Positions 38,300 to 46,216 of a stretch of 64,000 bases of DNA are shown piece after piece. Within the stretch, counting starts at the first letter, position 1, and the number at the start of each line of letters is the position of its first letter. The stretch spans positions 23,352-87,351 of the IMG/VR virus record IMGVR_UViG_3300047323_000138. One strand, 5' to 3'. Source of the stretch: a virus. The notes under the pieces are model-generated. The model did no database searches. It was not told where the DNA came from and saw only the letters and a list, made by a program, of their open reading frames with translations. A program made the position numbers and the translations under genes.

Positions 38300-38502
38300 T
38301 GTGTCCCCTTGATCGTATCGGTAATCCTCTGATAAGCAAGCGTTGCATTCTCTTGAGTGTCAAACTGTAGAGTTTCCCAAGTGTCGCTATATTCAAAATA
38401 CACCCGTCTGTCTGTACCGAGATAGAATGAACGCATGTGTGCAAGGTTCAATGCAAAGGACTTGTTACCAATACCACTATAATCATCACTAAAAATGTAC
38501 AT
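38296..38502 (-). CDS. 68-residue unknown protein
   Basis: MYIFSDDYSGIGNKSFALNL, then YLGTDRRVYFEYSDTWETLQ. Alpha/beta. Overlap by one base with the gene upstream. Confidence 0.7.
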   Translation of the reverse strand: MYIFSDDYSGIGNKSFALNLAHMRSFYLGTDRRVYFEYSDTWETLQFDTQENATLAYQRITDTIKGTQ

Positions 38503-38678
38503 TAATTACTCCAAAAGAATTTAGATTCTGTATCAACTTCATATGGACCCTCTGAGACATGAACATCACCACCTTCTGCCTCAATCTCATCAGCGAAGTC
38601 TTGTGCCTCTTTCTCTGTCTTGAATCGATTAGGTGTGTAATAGCCGTCACAACCTGTTGTCACTTCAAACCATTTCAT
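38502..38678 (-). CDS. 58-residue unknown protein
   Basis: ATG 38678. MKWFEVTTGCDGYYTPNRFK then an acidic helix (EAQDFADEIEAEGGDV). A small hairpin-helix protein. Unknown. Confidence 0.68.
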   Translation of the reverse strand: MKWFEVTTGCDGYYTPNRFKTEKEAQDFADEIEAEGGDVHVSEGPYEVDTESKFFWSN

Positions 38679-38679
38679 T

Positions 38680-38877
38680 TTATTCTACTCCTAAAATCAA
38701 AGACCTTTTTGTTTGACGTGATTGCATTTGAGGATCATCAAAACACACAGCTTCTGTAACAGAGACTTCCTCGCTACCGAATGCACCATCTTCAGTTTGA
38801 GTACTGTTTTCAATAACACTCACCTCTAGGTGTTGTGGTTGCTTCTCAAGCCATTTAATAAAAGTTGCTACGTTCAT
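38680..38877 (-). CDS. 65-residue unknown protein
   Basis: MNVATFIKWLEKQPQHLEVS, a pattern seen in small phage proteins (helix, then VSVIEN strand). Unknown. Confidence 0.7.
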   Translation of the reverse strand: MNVATFIKWLEKQPQHLEVSVIENSTQTEDGAFGSEEVSVTEAVCFDDPQMQSRQTKRSLILGVE

Positions 38878-39029
38878 TCTTCCTCTCCAAGATCAAACTC
38901 TAACGACTCAATAATATTCTCAATCTCGTCTGTCACTGAATAGTCATATTGCAACTCTTTTTCCAACAAGTGTTTAGCCTGTTGGAGTAGGGCAATAGCG
39001 TCTTCGATAGTTTCTTTACGTTGGGTCAT
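38874..39029 (-). CDS. 51-residue acidic helical protein
   Basis: MTQRKETIEDAIALLQQAKH, two acidic helices. 4-bp overlaps at both ends. Similar in style to the 23293 product. Confidence 0.66.
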   Translation of the reverse strand: MTQRKETIEDAIALLQQAKHLLEKELQYDYSVTDEIENIIESLEFDLGEEE

Positions 39030-39193
39030 TTGGGAGACTCCTCTTCAGGATGTTGTTCGTTAAACCACTCATAGATTTCATCATTAACGTATTTGTTCAC
39101 ACGTTCCATTGTATGTCCGGGATTGTTGGCTTGAAGTTTATTCAAGATTTCAATTACCACATCCCAAGGGATCATCTTTTTATCACTCACCAT
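39026..39193 (-). CDS. 55-residue helical protein
   Basis: Start taken as ATG 39193, just inside the end of the upstream gene. A GTG one codon later fits the GGAGG better. MVSDKKMIPWDVVIEILNKL. Unknown. Confidence 0.6.
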   Translation of the reverse strand: MVSDKKMIPWDVVIEILNKLQANNPGHTMERVNKYVNDEIYEWFNEQHPEEESPK

Positions 39194-39377
39194 AACCTCC
39201 AAACTCATAAGGAATTGCATTCAAGAAAGAGATAAGACTTTTTATAACAACTTTAGCATCCTCCGGTGTACGAATATCAACCACACCATGATTCTTGTCT
39301 ATGATAGCACAGATAGGCTGCGGATACTCAAAGATTTTAATGTTGTCTGATTCATAAAATGGCTTGAAGTCTGTCAT
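39183..39377 (-). CDS. 64-residue unknown protein
   Basis: MTDFKPFYESDNIKIFEYPQ, then ICAIIDKNHGVVDIRTPEDA, alpha/beta. One base from the next gene. Unknown. Confidence 0.7.
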   Translation of the reverse strand: MTDFKPFYESDNIKIFEYPQPICAIIDKNHGVVDIRTPEDAKVVIKSLISFLNAIPYEFGGYGE

Positions 39378-39578
39378 TTAAGCTTTCTCCTCAAAACTAT
39401 AACAGTGGTTTATCCCATCATGATTTCTGATATATGTACACGTCAAGTGATTCATCCTACCACCGACGTTAGTCATATCATTCGTATACTTAGGTGATGT
39501 ACATCTCCACTCAAACAGCTTTATGTATCGCCATTGTGTTGTTAGGGAGCGGTGTTTGCAATCTGAGCATTTGTTCAT
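39378..39578 (-). CDS. 66-residue Cys/His-rich protein
   Basis: MNKCSDCKHRSLTTQWRYIK, later CTSPKY, HLTCTYIRNH, HCYSF. A likely zinc-binding phage protein (CxxC plus later Cys/His). Confidence 0.75.
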   Translation of the reverse strand: MNKCSDCKHRSLTTQWRYIKLFEWRCTSPKYTNDMTNVGGRMNHLTCTYIRNHDGINHCYSFEEKA

Positions 39579-39784
39579 TTAAGCTCCACAGTAGGACGAG
39601 CTGTCCACTGCCATTCTTTACAGTTCTCTTGCCAAGCTTCTTGGAACCAATCGTTGGTGTTTTCAAGACATGCCCAATATTTCCCATCATCCTCGTCTTT
39701 GTAAAACCAAGCTGCGTTAACCAAACCTGTAGCTGGTTGATACCATTGTGCCTCTTTAGGTGCTTTGTTCCAATCAATATTCAT
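39575..39784 (-). CDS. 69-residue Trp-rich protein
   Basis: DWNKAPKEAQWYQPATGLVN, later WFQEAWQENCKEWQW. Such W/P-rich small proteins recur in phages. Function unknown. Confidence 0.7.
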   Translation of the reverse strand: MNIDWNKAPKEAQWYQPATGLVNAAWFYKDEDDGKYWACLENTNDWFQEAWQENCKEWQWTARPTVELK

Positions 39785-40056
39785 TTAATCAACTCCTTAA
39801 GTTTTTCTGCATCAACATGATAACCTAGATCAATCCACTCTGCATAGGAATATAGATTACCATCAGGGTATTTTAGTCCCGGATGTTGTATGTGCCATTC
39901 GTCCCAATGCTCATCAAACGTCTGAGGATTCAACACTTCCAAAGTGATTTGCATAGGACCACCACTGTAGCTATCTCCTTCGATTTCTAGATTGGCTTTG
40001 TATCCTTCTAGTAGTCTGGAAAGTTTTGTTAAGAATTCTTTGGTGTGGGTGTTCAT
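39781..40056 (-). CDS. 91-residue unknown protein
   Basis: Helical start (EFLTKLSRLLEGYKANLEIE), then GGPMQITLEVLNPQTF. Coupled overlaps. Confidence 0.72.
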   Translation of the reverse strand: MNTHTKEFLTKLSRLLEGYKANLEIEGDSYSGGPMQITLEVLNPQTFDEHWDEWHIQHPGLKYPDGNLYSYAEWIDLGYHVDAEKLKELIK

Positions 40057-40283
40057 ACATCACCATACACAGGATTTTCTAAGTCTTCAATAAAGTTCAG
40101 TAATTCCTGAATAGCTTCAATTCGACCAAGATCCCAACCGATATCAAAACCACCCTCTTCTGCACCTGACTGGTATGCATCAAGATTGTTAGTTTCATAT
40201 TGATTCCAAAGCTGTGCATCTTCTTCAGTAATCAGTCCTTGGAAGTGTTCTTTAAGCCAAACCATTTTCTTTGGTAGCTTCAT
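40053..40283 (-). CDS. 76-residue acidic protein
   Basis: MKLPKKMVWLKEHFQGLITE, later GGFDIGWDLGRIEAIQELLN. Coupled overlaps. Unknown. Confidence 0.7.
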   Translation of the reverse strand: MKLPKKMVWLKEHFQGLITEEDAQLWNQYETNNLDAYQSGAEEGGFDIGWDLGRIEAIQELLNFIEDLENPVYGDV

Positions 40284-40480
40284 TCTATAATTTCCTCAAA
40301 ATCTTCTTCTAGAAATACTTTATTGATCCTTATACTTCCAAAGTTCTCACCACATCGCTCTACACTTAGGTAATAAAAATCCGCATCCTGATTAGTTATA
40401 GAGATAATATCATTCTCAAGTACTGGGTCATTATTAGTTGTATGCCACCAACCATCACCACCTATCTTATACTTCATCAC
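40280..40480 (-). CDS. 66-residue acidic beta protein
   Basis: MMKYKIGGDGWWHTTNNDPV, later DADFYYLSVERCGENFGSIR. Coupled overlaps. Unknown. Confidence 0.7.
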   Translation of the reverse strand: MMKYKIGGDGWWHTTNNDPVLENDIISITNQDADFYYLSVERCGENFGSIRINKVFLEEDFEEIIE

Positions 40481-40674
40481 TTACACTCCTCACTTCCCGT
40501 ATGCAAAACATAACATTTGCCGCTAGTTTTGTCCACTCCAATCACGCAGACATGCATCCCCTTACCTAGCTCATCAGGAGTTGTTCCAACCTTAATTAGT
40601 AGCTCTTTTCCCGCCAACTCTTGCCATTTGAAGATGGATTTGGATAGGATGTCTTGGCTGAATACCTCACTCAT
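40477..40674 (-). CDS. 65-residue unknown protein
   Basis: ATG 40674 preferred to a TTG six bases upstream. MSEVFSQDILSKSIFKWQEL, later HVCVIGVDKTSGKCYVLHTG. Unknown. Confidence 0.68.
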   Translation of the reverse strand: MSEVFSQDILSKSIFKWQELAGKELLIKVGTTPDELGKGMHVCVIGVDKTSGKCYVLHTGSEECK

Positions 40675-40840
40675 AGTCAACCTCTAATTCGTCTAGGTCA
40701 AACTCTGCAAAACCGATCAGCTCATTGATAGCATCAATTACCTCATATCCATAACACAACAACTCTGCCCTGAGTTTTGCAGAGATAAGATGTTCACGCA
40801 TTTTTAACAAGTGGCGTTCTCGTTCATTGATTGTAGTCAT
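40667..40840 (-). CDS. 57-residue helical protein
   Basis: MTTINERERHLLKMREHLIS, helical, acidic end. Overlaps both neighbours. Unknown. Confidence 0.66.
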   Translation of the reverse strand: MTTINERERHLLKMREHLISAKLRAELLCYGYEVIDAINELIGFAEFDLDELEVDYE

Positions 40841-41028
40841 TCTATCAAATCTCCCTTAAACACAAAACAGTCTTCGCAAGCATATACATACAATCGCTGC
40901 TCAGTTCTGTCTGATGGACAATCACGTTCAAATGGGTGTCCTGTTGATTTCGCTTCAAGTCCAGATGTCTGTAGCTCTTTACCACAAGCTGTGCAGATTG
41001 GTGTGATCTTAATGTTGATTGTATGCAT
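40837..41028 (-). CDS. 63-residue zinc-ribbon protein
   Basis: PICTACGKELQTSG and YACEDCFVFKG form a CxxC...CxxC ribbon with a basic/Pro linker. ATGA and 1-bp overlaps with the neighbours. Confidence 0.78.
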   Translation of the reverse strand: MHTINIKITPICTACGKELQTSGLEAKSTGHPFERDCPSDRTEQRLYVYACEDCFVFKGDLIE

Positions 41029-41252
41029 TATTTTTCTACTCCCAACATATTAAATAAAGCTTCTCGCTGTTTACCAACGATGCCTTGTTCATCTGCAAAA
41101 TCTTTATATCGTTGAATATGGAGGTCATCAAGGATAGGTTTGTACTTGTTAATAATCTCAACCATTCGTTTGAAATCTCCAGCACAAGAAATCAAACCAA
41201 AGAAGCCGTTAGTTTCTTCGTGCCACTTTTCTAAAAACTCTGTTCTAGTCAT
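41028..41252 (-). CDS. 74-residue helical protein
   Basis: MTRTEFLEKWHEETNGFFGL, then helices. 1-bp overlap on both sides. Unknown. Confidence 0.7.
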   Translation of the reverse strand: MTRTEFLEKWHEETNGFFGLISCAGDFKRMVEIINKYKPILDDLHIQRYKDFADEQGIVGKQREALFNMLGVEK

Positions 41253-41437
41253 TAGTCTTTCTCCACAGCAATGATTTTAAAGTCCACATTATCAGCCATA
41301 GCCTTAGCTCTGTCCAGAATATCCATAAACTGATATCCACTCTGCCTACTCCACACAAGGACAATAGCATTTCCTAGATGCTTGCGTAAAGACTGGGCAT
41401 CTTGTCCATAGGGTGTGAAGTTTTTAATTGAGTACAT
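41252..41437 (-). CDS. 61-residue unknown protein
   Basis: MYSIKNFTPYGQDAQSLRKH, later NVDFKIIAVEKD. Alpha/beta. Overlaps the upstream gene by 14 bp. Unknown. Confidence 0.7.
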   Translation of the reverse strand: MYSIKNFTPYGQDAQSLRKHLGNAIVLVWSRQSGYQFMDILDRAKAMADNVDFKIIAVEKD

Positions 41438-41690
41438 TCAATTCTTCCTTAATCTCTTTCCAATGCTTTGGTTTACGATCATTCCTACGACGACCATATT
41501 CATACTTATGCTGATTAGACTCATAGATGGTTGTACTGCAATCATCGTCTGACCAATCTACATAAGCAATCCAACCAAGTTCCTCATCCTCAACAATTTT
41601 AGTTACAATGAAGTCACTAGTGGCGGTTTCACCTTCAGACCAATGCCGGATGATTCGTGAACCTATCTTAAGCTTACTGATATCAATCAT
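41424..41690 (-). CDS. 88-residue unknown protein
   Basis: Beta-rich (KIGSRIIRHWSEGETATSDF, WIAYVDWSDDDCS), then basic (YEYGRRRNDRKPKHWKEIKE). Possibly an SH3-like fold. Unknown. Confidence 0.72.
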   Translation of the reverse strand: MIDISKLKIGSRIIRHWSEGETATSDFIVTKIVEDEELGWIAYVDWSDDDCSTTIYESNQHKYEYGRRRNDRKPKHWKEIKEELNVLN

Positions 41691-41698
41691 TTAGCACC

Positions 41699-43024
41699 TC
41701 AAACAATAATTTTATATTCTTGCACAATACCAAATTCATCCCGATACCCAACGCCGACTGGAACAGGAACGTCAACCTGAAATAACTTCCTGAAGCATTC
41801 CCCCATTGTTTCCTCAAGGATTCGTTGGTACTGACGCTCACATATTACGCTATCATGAATAGGTAAGCAAGGGATATTCTTGTTAGCCATGACATCCAGC
41901 ACACAAGCTGTTAGCTCACTATCATAATTCTGTAGTACACTACCATAGCCATCACCTTGACAAAACACATTCTCAAACTGCGGGTATGCTTTCTTGATAC
42001 GATTGAAAACTTCAGCTCCGGTCTTAAGCGTAAGGTCTTGTTTTCCGTTGAATTTGAAATTAATTTCTTTCTGAATTGCGCTGATTGCCTTCTCATCTTT
42101 TAGTGAATTAAACATGATATTGACACCAAGCTTCACTATCGCACGATTAGAATCTGTCTTTTCATGCTCTTCAAGAATTCCCATATAGACATCAGATGCA
42201 ACATCACTTAAATCAATTCGCTCTCTGATAGCAGCTATACGAAAGTGAAGATTACCATAATCAATTTCTACTACAGGATTACCATTGATAGTAATATCAT
42301 ATCGACCTAGACGCCCTTCGCTGTGTGGAAGTCGGAGAACATCAGCACGATAGAATCTACCACCGTGACCAAAATCATTGTTAAATACCCGACAATAGAA
42401 GTTGTTCAACACATTTCCAAACTTATCGCGTACTGTGCAGATGTCATTCAGAAGGTTGATCTTCTTTACTACTTCCTCAAGTCGTTGTGTTTGTTTGGTA
42501 TTGCGAAATGGAACAGGCTCTTTGTCCTCGTTACGAAGTTCGATATAAGCATAAGCTTCTTGATACGCAAGTTCAGCCATACGCTGTACCTCTGTTGAAT
42601 CACAGAATTCTTCTACAAATTTCAGTGTGGGGACGATATAGCTCACTTTACGTTCATCCTTATCTCTATTGGGTGGTGCAATAAAGTTGACAATATACCC
42701 TTGTTGCTCAAGCCAGTCAACCACTTTCTTTACTTTATAGACGGAAATCTTCTTCTTGTTCTTGCATTTCTCTGCTGTATTACGAGAATACACAAGCTTT
42801 CTGTTCTTACGAATACAAGAAATAAGATTATAGATGATACAAGCTAGGGTGTTGTATTCCTTATGCTCTAACATCTTAACCTTCTCAGATACATCTCTCT
42901 TTACTACGATATCGTATATCATTAACCTTGTATTGGTTACATTATATTCTATCTTCTGATTCTCTATTACTTCATATTTATCCTCGTCTATCCTGTAGGT
43001 ATTCCATTCTTCCTCTACATCCAT
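41699..43024 (-). CDS. Divergent family-A-polymerase-like protein with N-terminal winged helix
   Basis: 441 residues. About 55-125 look like a winged helix (TLACIIYNLISCIRKNRKLV, KVKKVVDWLEQQGYIV). From about 220: FNNDFGHGGRFYRADVLRLP, then PVVEIDYGNLHFRIAAI, RAIVKLGVNIMFNSL, GYGSVLQNYDSELTACVLDV and IPCLPIHDSVICE. Asp in EIDYGNLH and HDS resemble polymerase motifs A and C, and the R..K...N stretch motif B, of a small mobile-element palm family I recognise only by pattern. It has no exonuclease. The phage has a separate T7-like polymerase, so this may be a primase, a repair enzyme or something else. Confidence 0.72.
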   Translation of the reverse strand: MDVEEEWNTYRIDEDKYEVIENQKIEYNVTNTRLMIYDIVVKRDVSEKVKMLEHKEYNTLACIIYNLISCIRKNRKLVYSRNTAEKCKNKKKISVYKVKKVVDWLEQQGYIVNFIAPPNRDKDERKVSYIVPTLKFVEEFCDSTEVQRMAELAYQEAYAYIELRNEDKEPVPFRNTKQTQRLEEVVKKINLLNDICTVRDKFGNVLNNFYCRVFNNDFGHGGRFYRADVLRLPHSEGRLGRYDITINGNPVVEIDYGNLHFRIAAIRERIDLSDVASDVYMGILEEHEKTDSNRAIVKLGVNIMFNSLKDEKAISAIQKEINFKFNGKQDLTLKTGAEVFNRIKKAYPQFENVFCQGDGYGSVLQNYDSELTACVLDVMANKNIPCLPIHDSVICERQYQRILEETMGECFRKLFQVDVPVPVGVGYRDEFGIVQEYKIIV

Positions 43025-43101
43025 ACATAATCTCTCTATATCAAGAAAAAACTAGCTAATAAAATGTCCTCTAGGCCACGTCCCATAAGGGCTGTAGCCA
43101 T

Positions 43102-43130
43102 ATTCGATGGAATTTAAATTTGAAAGTCAA
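43102..43130 (-). promoter_or_regulatory. Leftward promoter candidate for the polymerase-like gene
   Basis: TTGACT (43125-43130), 17 bp, TCGAAT (43102-43107). Weak -10. The 209-bp gap 43025-43233 holds no other feature I can support. Confidence 0.45.
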
Positions 43131-43233
43131 GCACTGTTCTCTCAAATTCATAAGTGAATTGTCTCATATCTCAGACTACAGGTGCAAGTCAAATTATCTT
43201 TTGTTTGGGGTATTTAGAGAGAATTTATCTTAT

Positions 43234-43386
43234 TTAATCCTCACCCTCCAACACCCTCAACATCTCTTCAAGATCCTCCCTACTCAGCCACAGTGGAGGC
43301 ACCATTTCATGGTAATCTTGCTGTTGGTGATAGATGATAATTGCATTACCTACTTTGTCCCAATCTGTACCGTTGACTGTGTTCAT
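43234..43386 (-). CDS. 50-residue acidic protein
   Basis: ATG overlaps the upstream stop. MNTVNGTDWDKVGNAIIIYH, later a Leu/Glu-rich helix (REDLEEMLRVLEGED). Unknown. Confidence 0.66.
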   Translation of the reverse strand: MNTVNGTDWDKVGNAIIIYHQQQDYHEMVPPLWLSREDLEEMLRVLEGED

Positions 43387-43625
43387 TTCCAAACTCCTGC
43401 CGTCTCTTCATGGAATTTCTCAGCATATCCATTGTAGTCTGTCCAACCAGAAACAACCACTTGGTAGTCAACATTCTTAGCATCGTAACTGATCAGAGCA
43501 AACTTGTCTGTCTTAGGGTTAATGATGAAATAATAATCACGGCCTCGTACGGTTTGATAATTCCAATCATTCGCTGTAATGTGCCCAGTTCTATCACACC
43601 AATCTTTAAATTCTTTCTTGTTCAC
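43383..43625 (-). CDS. 80-residue unknown protein
   Basis: GTG 43625 overlaps the stop of the 23-residue gene. MNKKEFKDWCDRTGHITAND, then beta strands (GRDYYFIINPKTDKFALISY). Unknown. Confidence 0.72.
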   Translation of the reverse strand: MNKKEFKDWCDRTGHITANDWNYQTVRGRDYYFIINPKTDKFALISYDAKNVDYQVVVSGWTDYNGYAEKFHEETAGVWK

Positions 43626-43693
43626 GCTTTCCCCTCCCCAAGCTTAAGTTTCTCTCCAGAAGAGGTGTCAATAATTTTAAATTTGTTTTTCAT
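43622..43693 (-). CDS. 23-residue micro-protein
   Basis: ATG 43693 with GAGG about 7 nt upstream. MKNKFKIIDTSSGEKLKLGE then GKA. The stop overlaps the next GTG (GTGA). Coupling suggests that it is translated. Confidence 0.5.
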   Translation of the reverse strand: MKNKFKIIDTSSGEKLKLGEGKA

Positions 43694-43701
43694 TTCAAGC
43701 C

Positions 43702-43914
43702 TCACACATTCCAGTCAAGGAATATTTTAATTTGATCTAGCTTGGAAATCTCATCAATCTTCTTGTAGATGTACTCTACAAACAACACCCTACCACGACC
43801 ATCTGACGGAAGGTCTACAAGATCCCCAACTGAAGGAATAATGTCAGACCTAACCCAATGATTCCAATTCTCAGAAACCATGTCTGTGTATTCAATATAG
43901 TATAAATCTTTCAT
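43702..43914 (-). CDS. 70-residue beta-rich protein
   Basis: MKDLYYIEYTDMVSENWNHW, later GDLVDLPSDGRGRVLFVEYI, a small barrel-like layout. First gene of a short leftward unit with its own promoter. Unknown. Confidence 0.72.
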   Translation of the reverse strand: MKDLYYIEYTDMVSENWNHWVRSDIIPSVGDLVDLPSDGRGRVLFVEYIYKKIDEISKLDQIKIFLDWNV

Positions 43915-43943
43915 GTTGTTGTCTCCTCAATTAATGTAGGCCA

Positions 43944-43971
43944 ATCATAACAGATCAAGGGGTGAAGTCAA
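43944..43971 (-). promoter_or_regulatory. Leftward promoter of a divergent pair
   Basis: TTGACT (43966-43971), 16 bp, TATGAT (43944-43949). Confidence 0.65.
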
Positions 43972-44028
43972 GGGGGAGATGTGAATAAATTCACAAAGAT
44001 TCTTGGGATATTTTTGTTGGGATGAGGC

Positions 44029-44057
44029 TTGACAGGTGGTTTTGAGTAGCGTAGATT
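44029..44057 (+). promoter_or_regulatory. Rightward promoter of the replication block
   Basis: TTGACA (44029-44034), 17 bp, TAGATT (44052-44057), 31 bp before the 76-residue gene. The -10 context GTAGCGTAGATTAGG resembles that of the 12738 promoter. Confidence 0.72.
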
Positions 44058-44088
44058 AGGACGTATCAACCAAGCAGAGGAACAGACC

Positions 44089-44319
44089 ATGTACTTTCAA
44101 ATCACTTACAAAGCTGGTAATGGCGAGCTTCTGAACGATTACCTTATGGAAGAAGACAACCTCAAGAAAGCTCGTTGGTTTGCTGAACACAAGGTTGATG
44201 GTAGCTATGGAGAGACAGACCTGAAGCTCCATGCTGTCAAGCGTATCTCGAAAGCACAAGCAATAAAAATGTTTGACAGCAACTGCGTAGCATGGTGTAA
44301 TGAACCGTATTGGGATTAA
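44089..44319 (+). CDS. 76-residue unknown protein
   Basis: MYFQITYKAGNGELLNDYLM, then KARWFAEHKVDG and a charged helix. First gene after the rightward promoter. An AATGTC/GACATT inverted repeat follows at 44326-44340. Confidence 0.75.
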   Translation: MYFQITYKAGNGELLNDYLMEEDNLKKARWFAEHKVDGSYGETDLKLHAVKRISKAQAIKMFDSNCVAWCNEPYWD

Positions 44320-44405
44320 CCTCTCAATGTCGCTGACATTTCGAAGAAACAATATACGTATGTGGTGTATGCAAGATTAATTTAAATATAGGGGTGGAGA
44401 GAAAG

Positions 44406-45263
44406 ATGAACATTGAAGCTTACGCATGCCAGCACTGTGAAAGTATCTACAAGACTCAACAGAAAGCTGTAGCCTGTGAGAAGAAATGCGTTGCACGAAA
44501 TAAAGAAGAGATTGCAGAACAAGAACGCAAAGACAATCTTGAAACTCTTATGCATTACGTCAGGCTGAATGCTGAGTCTGTTGAGGATGTCTGCAAGCTG
44601 TCTAAGGAAGTGTCTGAAAAGCTATTTCCTAAGTCAACGATTAAAGACATGAAGCTTCGTGTGGGCTATAGTGTTCATGCAAGCAACTCTCATTCTAGCC
44701 CGTTCGGTGGTGTTAGTAATTTTAGTCCAAGGCAGAATCCAGAGAAACCTAAAGGCTATCCTGCACTGACAGGTACAATTAAAGTTGTCTTCAACAAAGA
44801 GCCTAAAGGTTTTAGTTCGGATGTCTTTGACAAATACAACGGCATTGCAGGAATCAATACAGGTTCAGGCGGTTATCGAGGTAATGAAGGTGGCTACACC
44901 GTAGAATATGGTGTGACATTGTGGCTCAATGATTTTCCTAAAATCAAAGATAGGATTGAAAAGCAGTTGCAGGCTAATGAAGATTATGAAACACTGCGAA
45001 AATCGTTGTACGAAGAGTACACTGATGCTGTGAGTTGCAATGAAGAGATTAATGCTTCCAAGAAAGCTATGTCGGAATGGCATAAACAGATCGCAACCCT
45101 CCAAGCTAAAGTCCGTGAAGAGGAAACAAAGATTGCTCAAGTGAAAGAGAGTATTGGCAGTCCTAAACAAGACATCTTGAATGTTGAGTATGAGAAAACT
45201 TTGAATGACTTTGGTCTGCCAAGTGTAACTAAGAACCTCTGCAATTATTGGAGCTATCAATGA
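44406..45263 (+). CDS. 285-residue protein with Cys finger and coiled coil
   Basis: ATG 44406 (GGAGAGAAAG upstream). Residues 1-30 carry YACQHCESIY and ACEKKC, a possible zinc finger. The middle is Gly/Ser/Pro-rich (SNSHSSPFGGVSNFSPRQNP). About 215-260 is a coiled coil (WHKQIATLQAKVREEETKIA). A DNA-associated role is possible. Family not recognised. Confidence 0.78.
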   Translation: MNIEAYACQHCESIYKTQQKAVACEKKCVARNKEEIAEQERKDNLETLMHYVRLNAESVEDVCKLSKEVSEKLFPKSTIKDMKLRVGYSVHASNSHSSPFGGVSNFSPRQNPEKPKGYPALTGTIKVVFNKEPKGFSSDVFDKYNGIAGINTGSGGYRGNEGGYTVEYGVTLWLNDFPKIKDRIEKQLQANEDYETLRKSLYEEYTDAVSCNEEINASKKAMSEWHKQIATLQAKVREEETKIAQVKESIGSPKQDILNVEYEKTLNDFGLPSVTKNLCNYWSYQ

Positions 45264-45427
45264 GTACAATCTACGAAATATATTACGAAAATAAACAAGG
45301 TGAAGTAGTATTCTGTAGCGACTTCATCACCACTGAAATGAGTGCATGGAAAGAGATTGAGCAGTTGCGCGCTGATTTCCCTGAGCATGATTATTGGTAT
45401 GAATGTATTTATGAGGATGAGCAATAA
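45260..45427 (+). CDS. 55-residue acidic protein
   Basis: MSTIYEIYYENKQGEVVFCS then an acidic helix. 4-bp and 1-bp overlaps. Unknown. Confidence 0.68.
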   Translation: MSTIYEIYYENKQGEVVFCSDFITTEMSAWKEIEQLRADFPEHDYWYECIYEDEQ

Positions 45428-45912
45428 TGATGCTACGAACAGAAAGTGATTTCATTATTGCAAGCAATCAAGCGTATGATCTTGCTGGGATTGTTGTTGC
45501 ATATTTAAAATTGCACAGGCAATATGTGAACGGATACAATGGCGTCAGTGTTCCTGATAAAGAATTTGCAGTGACGTTCAAGCCACCATCCAAAGAAGGG
45601 TTTGTGACAACTATTCTACATTGGACTGACTGGCAAACGCACACTGAAACTCAATATTATGATGTAGACAGCGACTACTTTAGTGAGTCTTGGGGTGCTG
45701 ATAACTCTTGTGGGGAAACGTCTTACACTGTAGACTATGCTGAATCTAAAGGGATCGATATTCCTATTAAACACCTTATGATGACTAAAGATCAGATGGT
45801 GGGTTTCTTCAAGGATAAGAAGATTAAGGTTGAAGCTGAGTATAAGGAAATTGCTCGCAAGAAAGAGATTGAAAGGCTTGAGAATGAACTTAATAAATTG
45901 AAGGTGATATAG
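45427..45912 (+). CDS. 161-residue unknown protein
   Basis: ATG at 45427 or 45430. Text VAYLKLHRQYVNGYNGVSVP, AVTFKPPSKEGFVTTILHWT and a C-terminal charged helix. Looks like a soluble beta/alpha protein. Unknown. Confidence 0.74.
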   Translation: MMLRTESDFIIASNQAYDLAGIVVAYLKLHRQYVNGYNGVSVPDKEFAVTFKPPSKEGFVTTILHWTDWQTHTETQYYDVDSDYFSESWGADNSCGETSYTVDYAESKGIDIPIKHLMMTKDQMVGFFKDKKIKVEAEYKEIARKKEIERLENELNKLKVI

Positions 45913-46175
45913 TGGCCATAATCGACATCAAGAAATCCTACAGACACATTAGTCCTGAAGAACTTCGCTCAGCGGCTTATTCGGGGATTTTGTATTGTGG
46001 ATCTAGTGATCTTAGTGACTTCTTGGAATATATTTTTCAAGACTTCTACACTCAACAAGACATTGACAAGCTAGTCAAAGAAGCTGTAGAAGAAGGTCGT
46101 GATTCGTATTCTTCTGTGGAGAGTCTTAAACAGAATATTCGTGAGGCTATTGAGATTTTGGAAGATAGTCTGTAA
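45912..46175 (+). CDS. 87-residue acidic protein
   Basis: GTG start overlapping the previous stop. MAIIDIKKSYRHISPEELRS, later helices (DIDKLVKEAVEEGRDSYSSV). Unknown. Confidence 0.72.
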   Translation: MAIIDIKKSYRHISPEELRSAAYSGILYCGSSDLSDFLEYIFQDFYTQQDIDKLVKEAVEEGRDSYSSVESLKQNIREAIEILEDSL

Positions 46176-46216
46176 GCTTGAAGATTGTGGCGAAGAATAT
46201 TGATTAGGAGATTGGT

